From Bacillota bacterium (GTDB lineage Bacteria; Bacillota; UBA4882; UBA8346): a DNA stretch of 22,190 nt. Under the pieces are notes generated by a model, which did no database searches, was not told where the DNA came from, and saw only the letters and a program-made list of their open reading frames with translations. Location of the stretch: contig JAEZCE010000082.1 of the NCBI GenBank assembly GCA_023429995.1, forward strand, positions 1-22,190, in the 5' to 3' direction. Positions within the stretch are counted from its first letter, which is position 1. The number at the start of each line of letters is the position of its first letter. The position numbers and the translations under genes were made by a program. Below are positions 7,891 through 15,310 of this stretch, piece after piece.

Positions 7891-8040
7891 CCTATCTAGA
7901 AAATAATTTGAAGCCTAAAAGATCAAATCTCCCGCTAAGGCGCGGAGACGCAGAGAAAAGATGAAAAACATTATTGGTAAAACCTCTGCGATCCTGCGCG
8001 AGAAAAATACCCATTTTCATCCTTTCGCTTGCCCCGGTAA
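7891..8040 (+). repeat. Dispersed intergenic repeat, family 1, copy A (between purM and purN)
   Basis: This stretch matches the reverse complement of 18012-18162. Shared words in order are CCTATCT, CTCCCGC, AAGGCGCGG, the exact 15-mer GACGCAGAGAAAAGA (7947-7961), GAAAAACATT, TTGGTAAAA, CCTGCG and CATTTTCA/CTTTC. Its ends are partly complementary (TCTCCCGC against GCGCGAGA). No open reading frame occupies it. GACGCAGAG-type words are, from memory, common in dispersed repeats of many bacteria. Confidence 0.8.
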
Positions 8041-8102
8041 GCTGGGGGTGATGACTACTATAAAACTTTAGAGTTTTGATTTCGTACTATTTGGAGGTCC
8101 CT

Positions 8103-8723
8103 TTGAAGAAAATCGGTGTGCTTGTCTCGGGGGGCGGCTCAAACCTTCAGGCCATCATTGACGCCGCTGAAACCGGAATGTTTGATGCCGGGGTTGGGGT
8201 GGTGATTAGCAACAAGCCGGGTGTCTTTGCCCTTGAACGGGCCGCAAAACACCGTATTCCGGCAGAAGTTATTAATCATCGGGACTATTTGACGGCTGCG
8301 GATTTTTCGGAAGCAATTTCCCGCCGTTTCGAACACTACGGTATCGACTTGGTATGTCTGGCGGGTTTCCTGCGGATTTTAGATCCTTACCTGATTCAAA
8401 AGTACCGGGAACGGATCTTGAATATTCATCCCGCCTTACTGCCTTCCTTCGGCGGCAAGGGGATGTACGGACATCATGTCCACGAGGCGGTGATCGCCTC
8501 CGGTGCCAAGTTTTCAGGCGCCACGGTTCATCTGGTGACCCCGGAAACCGATGCCGGCCCCATCGTCCGCCAGGGAATTGTGAAAGTCGATGATGGCGAT
8601 ACGCCGGATACCTTGGCCGCTAAAGTCCTTGAAGTCGAACATCAAATCTACCCGGAGGCCGTCAAGCTGTTGGTTGAAGAACGAATCACCGTGGCAGGGA
8701 ACCGGGTTTTGTTAAAAAGATAA
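8103..8723 (+). CDS. purN: Phosphoribosylglycinamide formyltransferase (folate-dependent GAR transformylase)
   Basis: A protein of 206 residues. It transfers the formyl group of 10-formyltetrahydrofolate to GAR. The N-terminal nucleotide-binding loop is VLVSGGGSNLQAI. Catalytic residues Asn107, His109 and Asp150 (NIHPALLPSF, PETDAGPI) correspond to E. coli PurN Asn106, His108 and Asp144. The LPSFGGKGMYG loop is typical. The start is TTG at 8103, five bases after GGAGG (8093-8097). An in-frame TTG upstream at 8076 is disfavoured because it precedes this ribosome binding site and adds residues not in the family. It is separated from purM by the 247-bp gap holding repeat copy A. Confidence 0.95.
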   Translation: MKKIGVLVSGGGSNLQAIIDAAETGMFDAGVGVVISNKPGVFALERAAKHRIPAEVINHRDYLTAADFSEAISRRFEHYGIDLVCLAGFLRILDPYLIQKYRERILNIHPALLPSFGGKGMYGHHVHEAVIASGAKFSGATVHLVTPETDAGPIVRQGIVKVDDGDTPDTLAAKVLEVEHQIYPEAVKLLVEERITVAGNRVLLKR

Positions 8724-8846
8724 TAGAATTTCCCTTTCATCAGCCAGGTTTATCGCAAGGGGTTTTGTAAGAAATTTAAAGGATTTAGCCCCGGGAAGCA
8801 AGAAGATCTCAATAATTATTTATTCATTGTCAAAGGGGGATGCCCT

Positions 8847-9290
8847 GTGCTTGATATTAATATGATCAGAGATTTGTTGCCGCATCGTTATCCGTTTTTA
8901 TTGATTGACCGGGTCATTGAGATCGATAAGGGGAAGCGGGCCGTGGGAATTAAGAACATCACAACCGATGACTATTATTGCCAGCAGCAATATTTTAACG
9001 GCGATTGTTTGATCCCGGGTTCCATTCAGATTGAAATCATGGCGCAACTGGCGGGCTTTGTAACGATGGAACTTGCCGAAGACAAAAATAGCGTGCCCCT
9101 CTTTGCGGCGGTCGAAAAAGCCAGATTTCGCCGGGCGATTCAACCCGGTGATCAACTGCGCATTGAGGTCGAATTGCTGAGATATAAGGCCAGGGCCGGA
9201 AAATTCAAGGGTAGGGTATTGAGTAACAATGAATTGGTTAGTGAAGCCCGGTTTACTTGCATGGCTGTCCCACAGGCGGCAATGCAATAA
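8847..9290 (+). CDS. FabZ-like hot-dog protein lacking the catalytic histidine
   Basis: A protein of 147 residues, the length and fold of 3-hydroxyacyl-ACP dehydratase FabZ, with the typical opening LLPHRYPFLLIDRVIEID. In FabZ the active-site helix begins GHFPGxPxxPG and contributes a catalytic His and, 14 residues later, a Glu. Here the segment reads QYFNGDCLIPGSIQIEIMAQ. Tyr48 replaces His and Asn50 replaces Pro, while Glu62 is kept at the correct spacing. Normal dehydration is therefore doubtful. The gene starts with GTG at 8847 after AAAGGGGGA and sits between purN and purC with no fatty-acid gene nearby. A binding, regulatory or altered thioester function is possible; I cannot say which. 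Fold assignment is strong, function open. Confidence 0.85.
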   Translation: MLDINMIRDLLPHRYPFLLIDRVIEIDKGKRAVGIKNITTDDYYCQQQYFNGDCLIPGSIQIEIMAQLAGFVTMELAEDKNSVPLFAAVEKARFRRAIQPGDQLRIEVELLRYKARAGKFKGRVLSNNELVSEARFTCMAVPQAAMQ

Positions 9291-9338
9291 TGTAATAATG
9301 TTATGGGATATACTGACTGAATGTAGGAGGAATAGAGA

Positions 9339-10229
9339 ATGGCGCTTGTCAGTAAAACAGCTTTAAAATCATTCCCGCTGATAGCCCGCGGTAAGGTGAG
9401 AGACATATACGACTTGAATCAGTATTTATTGATTGTGGCGACGGACAGACTGTCCGCTTTCGATGTTGTATTCGAAGAACCGATACCGGAAAAGGGAAAC
9501 GTTTTAACGGGTTTATCCGTATTCTGGTTTGGCCAGACCGCAGACAGCCTTCCCAATCATTTGATTACAGCCGATATGAATCAAGTGCCGGGCTTGACCG
9601 CGGAGGAAAGAACGTTGTTACAAGGCCGTTCGATGCTGGTGAAAAAAGGGCAGGTCGTTCCGGTGGAATGCGTGGTACGCGGTTACCTAACAGGCAGCGG
9701 GTTAAAAGATTATCTTAAAAACGGCTCCGTCAACGGAATCGAACTTCCCAAAGGATTGATGGAAAGCAGCAAATTGCCGGAACCTATTTTCACCCCGACC
9801 ACCAAAGAATCGGAAGGCCATGATCAGCCCATTACCTTTTCCCAATTGGCCGCCAAGGTTGGCCTGGAACTTGCGGAAAAGCTAAGGGATTATTCTTTAA
9901 AGCTCTATCAAATCGGAGCGGCCAAGGCGGAAGCGAGCGGAATTATCTTGGCGGACACCAAGTTTGAGTTTGCTTTTGTTGATGGAGCGCTAACGGTGGT
10001 TGATGAGATTTTCACCCCTGATTCCTCAAGGTTTTGGCCCAAGAGCCAATATCAGGCGGGAAAGGTCCAGCCTAGTTTCGATAAACAATATGTCCGGGAT
10101 TATCTTGAAAGCATCCATTGGGATAAAAACCCGCCTGCCCCGAAATTGCCGGAGGAAATTATCAAGAAAACCACTGAAAAATATTTGGAAGCTTACCAGC
10201 AGATTGTGGGCAAACCGCTGGCAATCTGA
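9339..10229 (+). CDS. purC: Phosphoribosylaminoimidazole-succinocarboxamide synthase (SAICAR synthetase), long form
   Basis: A protein of 296 residues that joins CAIR and aspartate using ATP to make SAICAR, the substrate of PurB. Motifs: IARGKVRDIYDL (ATP loop, about 15-26), TDRLSAFDVVF, VVPVECVVRGYLTGSG, PIFTPTTKESEGHDQ, IILADTKFEF and VDEIFTPDSSRFWP. It is of the longer type of about 300 residues rather than the roughly 240-residue form of B. subtilis and E. coli. The ATG at 9339 follows GTAGGAGGA with good spacing. It lies 48 bp after the FabZ-like gene and 88 bp before purD. Confidence 0.96.
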   Translation: MALVSKTALKSFPLIARGKVRDIYDLNQYLLIVATDRLSAFDVVFEEPIPEKGNVLTGLSVFWFGQTADSLPNHLITADMNQVPGLTAEERTLLQGRSMLVKKGQVVPVECVVRGYLTGSGLKDYLKNGSVNGIELPKGLMESSKLPEPIFTPTTKESEGHDQPITFSQLAAKVGLELAEKLRDYSLKLYQIGAAKAEASGIILADTKFEFAFVDGALTVVDEIFTPDSSRFWPKSQYQAGKVQPSFDKQYVRDYLESIHWDKNPPAPKLPEEIIKKTTEKYLEAYQQIVGKPLAI

Positions 10230-10317
10230 TTTTCATCCATGATCCGTTTCAAATCTATCGGCCTTGGCCGGTAAAATTTTAAAATTTCTTATTCCGTTTG
10301 GCCTAGGGGGTATCTTT

Positions 10318-11589
10318 TTGAAAGTTATGGTGATCGGCAATGGCGGACGGGAGCATGCCATTGTGTGGAAATTAGCTTTAAGTCCGCTCGTTTCGAAAAT
10401 CTATTGCTGTCCCGGTAACGGCGGGACAGCCCAAATAGCTGAAAATGTCGTCCTCAGCCCGCTCAGTATCGACACGATGGCCGATTTCGCCCAAAAAAAC
10501 CGGATCGACTTAACGGTGGTCGGTCCGGAAACCTACCTTGCCGAAGGTGTGGTCGGGGAGTTTAGGAAGCGGGGTTTGAAAATTTACGGTCCTTCCCGGC
10601 AGGCCGCCCGGTTGGAGGCCAGTAAAAGCTATGCCAAAGAGTTTATGAAGAAGTACCATATTTCCACCGCCGGTTTTGAAATTTTCAGTGATCCGGTATC
10701 CGCCCGGCAGTATCTGGAGAAGGTGGGAACTCCCATCGTCGTGAAAGCCAATGGACTGGCCGCCGGGAAGGGGGTCACGGTTGCCATGGACATGGACTCC
10801 GCCACCCAGGCCATCGATGAAATGATGACCCAAAAGGTCTTTGGCGAGGCGGGGAACTCCATTGTCATCGAAGAGTTTTTGGAAGGGGAGGAAGTTTCAT
10901 TGTTGGCGTTTTGTGACGGCAAAACCGCCGTGCCCATGTTGCCGGTGCAGGACCATAAAAGGATCGGCGATGGTGACAGCGGCCCCAATACGGGTGGAAT
11001 GGGAACTTATACGCCGACTACGGTGTTTACTCCCCAAATCTCCGCCCGGGTCCAGAACGAGATATTGAATCCCACCCTCCAAGCGATGGCGGAGGAAGGC
11101 TTTCCTTTCATCGGAACCCTGTTTTTGGGCTTGATGATTACCCAAAACGGTCCGAAGCTCATTGAGTACAACGTGCGCTTTGGCGATCCGGAGACCCAGG
11201 CGGTCCTGCCGTTGCTGGAATCGGATTTGGCGGAAATCTTTTTCAATGCTGTCGAGGGAAAATTGGATCCATCGGCGATCCGGTGGAAAACGGGCGCCAC
11301 TTCCGTATGTGTGGTAGCGGCCTCGGCAGGCTATCCCGGTAAATATCAGGATGGGAAAGCGATTACCGGAATTGAAAAAGTAAAGGATTCGCTGGTATTT
11401 CAGGCCGGAACGAGGCTTACGGCTGCGGGGGATACCGTAACCGCAGGAGGCCGGGTTTTAAACCTGGTGCATCAAGGGGCCGATATCCGGGAAGCAATTG
11501 CAGGCGCTTACCGGGATATTGTGAAGATTAACTTTGAGGGAATGTATTACCGTAAAGACATTGGACACCGCGAATTGGAAAGGCATTAA
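10318..11589 (+). CDS. purD: Phosphoribosylamine-glycine ligase (GAR synthetase)
   Basis: A protein of 423 residues of the ATP-grasp superfamily. It condenses phosphoribosylamine from PurF with glycine. Motifs: VMVIGNGGREHAI (N-domain), VVKANGLAAGKGVTVA (ATP-grasp lid), EEFLEGEEVSLLAF, GDSGPNTGGMGTYTP and YNVRFGDPETQAVLPLL (metal/substrate site). The start is TTG at 10318, seven bases after AGGGGG (10305-10310). The frame remains open upstream to 10264, but that extension is hydrophobic and not homologous. It is the last gene of the purine operon and is followed 33 bp later by a strong terminator. Confidence 0.95.
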   Translation: MKVMVIGNGGREHAIVWKLALSPLVSKIYCCPGNGGTAQIAENVVLSPLSIDTMADFAQKNRIDLTVVGPETYLAEGVVGEFRKRGLKIYGPSRQAARLEASKSYAKEFMKKYHISTAGFEIFSDPVSARQYLEKVGTPIVVKANGLAAGKGVTVAMDMDSATQAIDEMMTQKVFGEAGNSIVIEEFLEGEEVSLLAFCDGKTAVPMLPVQDHKRIGDGDSGPNTGGMGTYTPTTVFTPQISARVQNEILNPTLQAMAEEGFPFIGTLFLGLMITQNGPKLIEYNVRFGDPETQAVLPLLESDLAEIFFNAVEGKLDPSAIRWKTGATSVCVVAASAGYPGKYQDGKAITGIEKVKDSLVFQAGTRLTAAGDTVTAGGRVLNLVHQGADIREAIAGAYRDIVKINFEGMYYRKDIGHRELERH

Positions 11590-11622
11590 CCCGAAAATCC
11601 GCTTCACTTGAAGAAGTCAATC

Positions 11623-11654
11623 AACTCGTTACCAAAACAGTAACGGGTTTTTTT
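11623..11654 (+). terminator. Rho-independent terminator of the purine operon
   Basis: AACTCGTTAC (11623-11632) pairs with GTAACGGGTT (11640-11649), including one T-G pair, with loop CAAAACA and a T-run to 11654. It marks the end of the purB-purD transcript. Confidence 0.9.
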
Positions 11655-11733
11655 AAATCGGGGGTACTGTTGTAGCTGGTAATGGATGGGAAATTAAAAC
11701 ATTGCCCTTGAAATTCTCAGCATGGAGGTCATG

Positions 11734-12807
11734 ATGTACGATATCGCAATCATTGGAGGCGGACCCGCCGGGGCGACCCTGGCAAGATTGATCGGCCGGA
11801 AATATAAAGTTTTACTTTTGGAAAGGCGGACCTTTCAGGGGCCGTTATATGCCGGCGTTCAAAAGTGCTGTGGCGGCTTGATTGCTCCTGATGCCCAAAA
11901 AATGCTGGCCGTTTTTGGCTTGGGAATTCCCAAATCGGTGATTCTCAGCCCCCAAATGTTTTCAGTCCGGACTATCGATATCGATAATGCTCTTGAAAGA
12001 TACTACCAAAGGCATTATATCAATATCGACCGGGAAGAATTCGACAAATGGCTTCATTCGCTAATCCCGTCCCAGGTTGAAATCGTTCCTGGAAGTATTT
12101 ATCGGGGGCATGAAGAAAGAACAGATTGCGTAAAGATTAAATACTCCAGGGACGGGAAGAATTTAGAGGCTCAAGCCAAAATATTGGTGGGAGCGGACGG
12201 AGCTTTTTCCAGAGTGCGCAGGAGTTCTTTTCCACAACCGGTTTTTCCGAAAAGATATTTAGCCATTCAGGAATGGTTCAAAACCACCACGAATGTGAAT
12301 TATTATGGCGCCATTTTCGACAGTGAGATTACTGATTTTTATTCATGGACGATCCCCAAGGAAAATTGCCTAATCCTGGGATCGGCTCTGGCGCCCGATT
12401 CGGATGCCCACCGGAAATTTGCTTTATTAAAAAAGAAGCTGGAGAGTTATGGTTTTGAGTTCAATCAAAGCATCCGGAAAAACGGGACTTATTTATTGCG
12501 GCCGTCAAAGGCCGGACAAATCTGTATCGGTCAGGACAGAGTTGGACTCATCGGAGAAGCAGCCGGGTTTATCAGTCCGAGTTCGGCGGAGGGGTTAAGC
12601 TACGCCTTTCGAAGCGCCCTGGCGCTCGGAGAAGCGCTTTCCCATGGAATTGAATCATGGCATGGTTTGTATAAAAAGAATGCCGGCCCGTTGTTTGAAA
12701 ATATTATCTTGAAGAATTTAAAATCGCCCTTTATGTACAACCGGATTTTACGGGCGTGCGTAATGAAAACGGGCTTTGCAAGTATCGATTTGTACAGGGA
12801 AGTGTGA
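11734..12807 (+). CDS. FAD-dependent oxidoreductase, geranylgeranyl-reductase/FixC-like
   Basis: A protein of 357 residues. The N-terminal Rossmann motif IIGGGPAGATLARLIG binds the ADP part of FAD. The segment KCCGGLIAPDAQKML resembles the Cys-Gly-Gly stretch of the geranylgeranyl reductase family. ILVGADGAFSRVRR and GLIGEAAGFISPSSAEGLSYAFRSA are the later conserved FAD contacts of this superfamily (p-hydroxybenzoate-hydroxylase fold). No membrane anchor or second domain is visible. ATG at 11734 is preferred because GGAGGT (11724-11729) stands five bases before it, whereas the in-frame ATG at 11722 overlaps that site. It stands alone between the purine terminator and the convergent phosphorylase gene. 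Substrate unknown: prenyl lipid, quinone or another unsaturated compound are all possible. Confidence 0.82.
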   Translation: MYDIAIIGGGPAGATLARLIGRKYKVLLLERRTFQGPLYAGVQKCCGGLIAPDAQKMLAVFGLGIPKSVILSPQMFSVRTIDIDNALERYYQRHYINIDREEFDKWLHSLIPSQVEIVPGSIYRGHEERTDCVKIKYSRDGKNLEAQAKILVGADGAFSRVRRSSFPQPVFPKRYLAIQEWFKTTTNVNYYGAIFDSEITDFYSWTIPKENCLILGSALAPDSDAHRKFALLKKKLESYGFEFNQSIRKNGTYLLRPSKAGQICIGQDRVGLIGEAAGFISPSSAEGLSYAFRSALALGEALSHGIESWHGLYKKNAGPLFENIILKNLKSPFMYNRILRACVMKTGFASIDLYREV

Positions 12808-12873
12808 AATAAAAGACTTTGGACAGGTTTCATTGTTAAACAACTGCAACCGCTGGTCGCAAATTTTGAATCA

Positions 12874-14343
12874 TTAGACATCATATTGGGCCATCTGGCC
12901 CGCAGCATCGCGATATTCAATCACGGAGCGGTTGATTTGCAAATCGATATTCAATGTGCAAATAGAAGTTTCTTTTTGCCAGGATAAGCGGATTTGATCA
13001 TCCCTGGTGTCCAAAACCGTGAACTCTCCGTTGAAAGCCGGATACTCATTTCGAAAGCGGATAAGTCTCAGCAACCGTTGAACGACATTCTTTTTAACCG
13101 CTTGTTCAATCTCGCCGAGGCTGAAGTTATGACGGTTGATCTCACGGCCTTCACCGGTTTTTTTAACATTTTCAAGGTCATTTTCACCGGCCAATAATCC
13201 CACATAATACACTTGGGGCACTCCGGGGGTAAAAAACTGGATGGCCCGGGCTGCCAAATAAGCGTCGTCATCACAGTTAAGGACCGAATAATAGGAGCAA
13301 CGGATCTGGTGAACGTCAAATCCGTCTTTATCCTTGTGCTGGGCGGAAACAATCAGGCTAAGATTGGCGCCTCTTTGAAGACAGATATCCACCAGTTTGC
13401 GGGCCTCCTCCGGTTGCATCAGATCGTCCAGATCCGGTTTCACCGGGATACCATCATGGCAGTCCAGCATGGTAAATTGCTTATGGGGGCGAATTTTGAG
13501 ATACTCCCGTAATTTAGCGCCGGATTTGCTGAACAGAGCCTCAAGAACCATATACGGCAAAATAAAATCATAAATCCAATACCCCTTTTCAGCCAGTTTG
13601 AATTGGGTGGTATAGTGGGCGTGGACTTCGGGCAGCAATTCGATGCCGAGTGAACGAGCTAAATGATGAATCCAGTTCAAAAACGAATCAATCTCCGGTT
13701 CTACAAAGAAACAGCTGGTACCCATCTTTTTAACGACATAACCGACTGCATCCAGCCGGACAATCTTCACATGGTGTTTGCTGAAATTGCTGAAGAAATC
13801 GGCCAGCAGCTTCAAGGTAACCGAAGAGTTCACATCCAAGTCAATCTGTTCCGAAGGCTCTTGTTTACCGAAGGTGGTCCAGACTTTGATTTCCTCACCC
13901 GTGTCTTGAATGGTGAAGGTGGAGTAGGGCGTGGCCCTGCGTAAAAATAGCTTGTCCACATCCTCGCGAACCGGTTTGCCGTCCGGCCAAATCTTATCCA
14001 AGGTTAAAAATAAGTCCGCCCATTTCGAAGCCGGCCCTTTCTGCAAAAAGTCCTGAAAATACGGGGATTGCCTGGAAATATGGTTCACCATCAGGTCGAG
14101 CAATACATCAAAATTCTCACCGATGCGCCGGATATCATCCCAGGTTCCGAAATTCGGTTCAATTTCCAGATAGCTTAAGGGAGCGAATCCGCGATCGCCG
14201 GAAGAAGGAAAGGGCGGTAAAATATGAATTCCGCCTTTAAAAATATCCGGGAAATATTTCATTAAAACATCATCTAAAGTTTTCAGATCGCCCCCCAGCG
14301 AATCGGGGTATGTAATCAGTTGGACTTGATTTTTGATCGTCAT
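12874..14343 (-). CDS. GH13_18 glycoside phosphorylase (sucrose-phosphorylase family)
   Basis: A protein of 489 residues, beginning NQVQLITYPDSLGGDLKTLDDVL like sucrose phosphorylases. Catalytic residues are present: nucleophile Asp198 (VRLDAVGY), acid/base Glu239 (LPEVHAHY) and transition-state Asp297 (LDCHDGIP), matching Asp192, Glu232 and Asp290 of the Bifidobacterium enzyme. The family cleaves an alpha-glucoside with phosphate, giving glucose 1-phosphate plus an acceptor. The acceptor loop reads FDVHQ where Bifidobacterium sucrose phosphorylase has LDLYQ, so acceptor choice may differ: fructose, fructose 6-phosphate, glycerol or glycerate are the known options. There is no signal peptide, so it is cytoplasmic. 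Its ATG lies 15 bp after the kinase stop and uses GGGAGG overlapping that end, so the two are one transcript. The family is secure, the specificity is not. Confidence 0.9.
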   Translation of the reverse strand: MTIKNQVQLITYPDSLGGDLKTLDDVLMKYFPDIFKGGIHILPPFPSSGDRGFAPLSYLEIEPNFGTWDDIRRIGENFDVLLDLMVNHISRQSPYFQDFLQKGPASKWADLFLTLDKIWPDGKPVREDVDKLFLRRATPYSTFTIQDTGEEIKVWTTFGKQEPSEQIDLDVNSSVTLKLLADFFSNFSKHHVKIVRLDAVGYVVKKMGTSCFFVEPEIDSFLNWIHHLARSLGIELLPEVHAHYTTQFKLAEKGYWIYDFILPYMVLEALFSKSGAKLREYLKIRPHKQFTMLDCHDGIPVKPDLDDLMQPEEARKLVDICLQRGANLSLIVSAQHKDKDGFDVHQIRCSYYSVLNCDDDAYLAARAIQFFTPGVPQVYYVGLLAGENDLENVKKTGEGREINRHNFSLGEIEQAVKKNVVQRLLRLIRFRNEYPAFNGEFTVLDTRDDQIRLSWQKETSICTLNIDLQINRSVIEYRDAAGQMAQYDV

Positions 14344-14358
14344 TGCGCCGGCCTCCCT

Positions 14359-15030
14359 TCAGCTTATTTGTAACAATGCTTCAATTGCCTGTACATCATA
14401 ATCTTTGGTAATGATGAAGTCGGCTAATTGCTTATGTCCGGCAATGATTTTGTGTTCGGTCACCAATACTTGTTCAATAAAGGGATCGCCCACTTCGCTG
14501 CCGCGGTTTCTTTTTTGGCGGTGTTCCAGCGTGTCCAGGCGGTTTCTGGCAATGAAAATTTTGGTATCGACATTTTTCAACAAAGAGGTATAGGTTCCCT
14601 CGGCGATGATCACTTTAACTCCCCCCAATGGCACCGTTTCTTCGGCAATCGTATTCCGGTCATAGTCAATCAAGGGTTTATGGATTTCATTTTTCCCGGC
14701 AATCGCATCGATTAGGTTTTGTTCCAGGACCTCCAGTCGGACTTCGACATGGGGACCCAGCCATTCCGGGTCGACCCTTCTTTTAGCGTCATTGGATTTG
14801 GGCGGTAAAACAAAATAATCATCCTGTCCAAAGATAACGGATTGAATATCATATTTGACCAATTCATCGGCAATGGCTTTAGCCGTCTCCGATTTGCCGC
14901 TCCCCGATTCACCGGCCACCGTAATCGTGTAGCGTGTTGTTTTCCCTTTGATTTTCGGGAGTATTTCCGGAACAATCACCGCGGCAACCTTTTGGTGATG
15001 CTCCTCCAATACGATAATATCGCCTTTCAT
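14359..15030 (-). CDS. P-loop kinase of the uridine kinase/phosphoribulokinase family
   Basis: A protein of 223 residues. Walker A is GESGSGKS at 40-47, after an N-terminal extension of about 30 residues. FGQDDYFVLPP with the following DPEWLGPHVEVRLEVLEQNL sits where uridine kinases bind the phosphate acceptor, but the wording is not that of true Udk, so a nucleoside substrate should not be assumed. RNRLDTLEHRQKRNRG may form the lid. The ATG at 15030 follows GGAGGA. It is first in the operon with the GH13_18 phosphorylase, behind a LacI-type operator. This suggests it phosphorylates a small polyol, sugar or acid released by phosphorolysis. P-loop glycerate kinases belong to this superfamily, so glycerate is one candidate. 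Family certain, substrate inferred. Confidence 0.8.
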   Translation of the reverse strand: MKGDIIVLEEHHQKVAAVIVPEILPKIKGKTTRYTITVAGESGSGKSETAKAIADELVKYDIQSVIFGQDDYFVLPPKSNDAKRRVDPEWLGPHVEVRLEVLEQNLIDAIAGKNEIHKPLIDYDRNTIAEETVPLGGVKVIIAEGTYTSLLKNVDTKIFIARNRLDTLEHRQKRNRGSEVGDPFIEQVLVTEHKIIAGHKQLADFIITKDYDVQAIEALLQIS

Positions 15031-15095
15031 TAAATCCTCCTACTGTGATGATTATGGAAGAAGCCATCATGAACTTTATTTATTTTGGCAGATAA

Positions 15096-15125
15096 ATTAT
15101 ATCGTAGAATCATTGAATGTGTCAA
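15096..15125 (-). promoter_or_regulatory. Promoter of the kinase-phosphorylase operon
   Basis: On the minus strand, a perfect -35 TTGACA (15125-15120), an 18-bp spacer and a perfect -10 TATAAT (15101-15096). The -35 lies within the LacI-type operator, so bound repressor would block RNA polymerase directly. The start codon is about 65 bp downstream of the -10. Confidence 0.85.
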
Positions 15126-15136
15126 CCGGTTGATAT
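15120..15136. promoter_or_regulatory. LacI-type operator O1 (kinase-phosphorylase arm)
   Basis: TGTCAACCGGTTGATAT contains the perfect palindrome TCAACCGGTTGA with a central CG, the usual geometry for LacI/GalR proteins. The identical 17-mer occurs in reverse orientation at 16584-16600 in front of the ABC operon, with the lacI-type gene between the two. Confidence 0.85.
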
Positions 15137-15153
15137 AGAGAAAAGCAATTTGC

Positions 15154-15196
15154 GATAAAAACACCTGCTACTAAAAGAGTTGCAGGTGTTTTTATC
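15154..15196 (-). terminator. Terminator behind the LacI regulator gene
   Basis: A perfect 15-bp stem, GATAAAAACACCTGC (15154-15168) with GCAGGTGTTTTTATC (15182-15196), and a 13-nt loop. It lies between the regulator's stop (15311) and the kinase promoter, so it should insulate the kinase operon from regulator read-through. The T-tract lies within the stem, so it may work in both directions. Confidence 0.78.
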
Positions 15197-15310
15197 ACTT
15201 CTGTTGTTCGGTTTTTGTTTGTTTCCTGTTTGAGAGGCGACTATTTAGAAAATACTTTTGCCCAAATTCTTTTACCCTTTCCCTTATAGGGTACTATGGC
15301 TGGTTATTGA

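Noticed and set aside
8076..8102. Upstream TTG start for purN giving nine more residues
   Set aside because: The ribosome binding site GGAGG at 8093-8097 lies inside that extension and is well spaced for TTG 8103, which also matches the family start.
15120..15136. CcpA cre site as the explanation for the palindrome
   Set aside because: It does not fit the cre pattern TGWAANCGNTNWCA, and the exact second copy by the other operon points to the local LacI protein.
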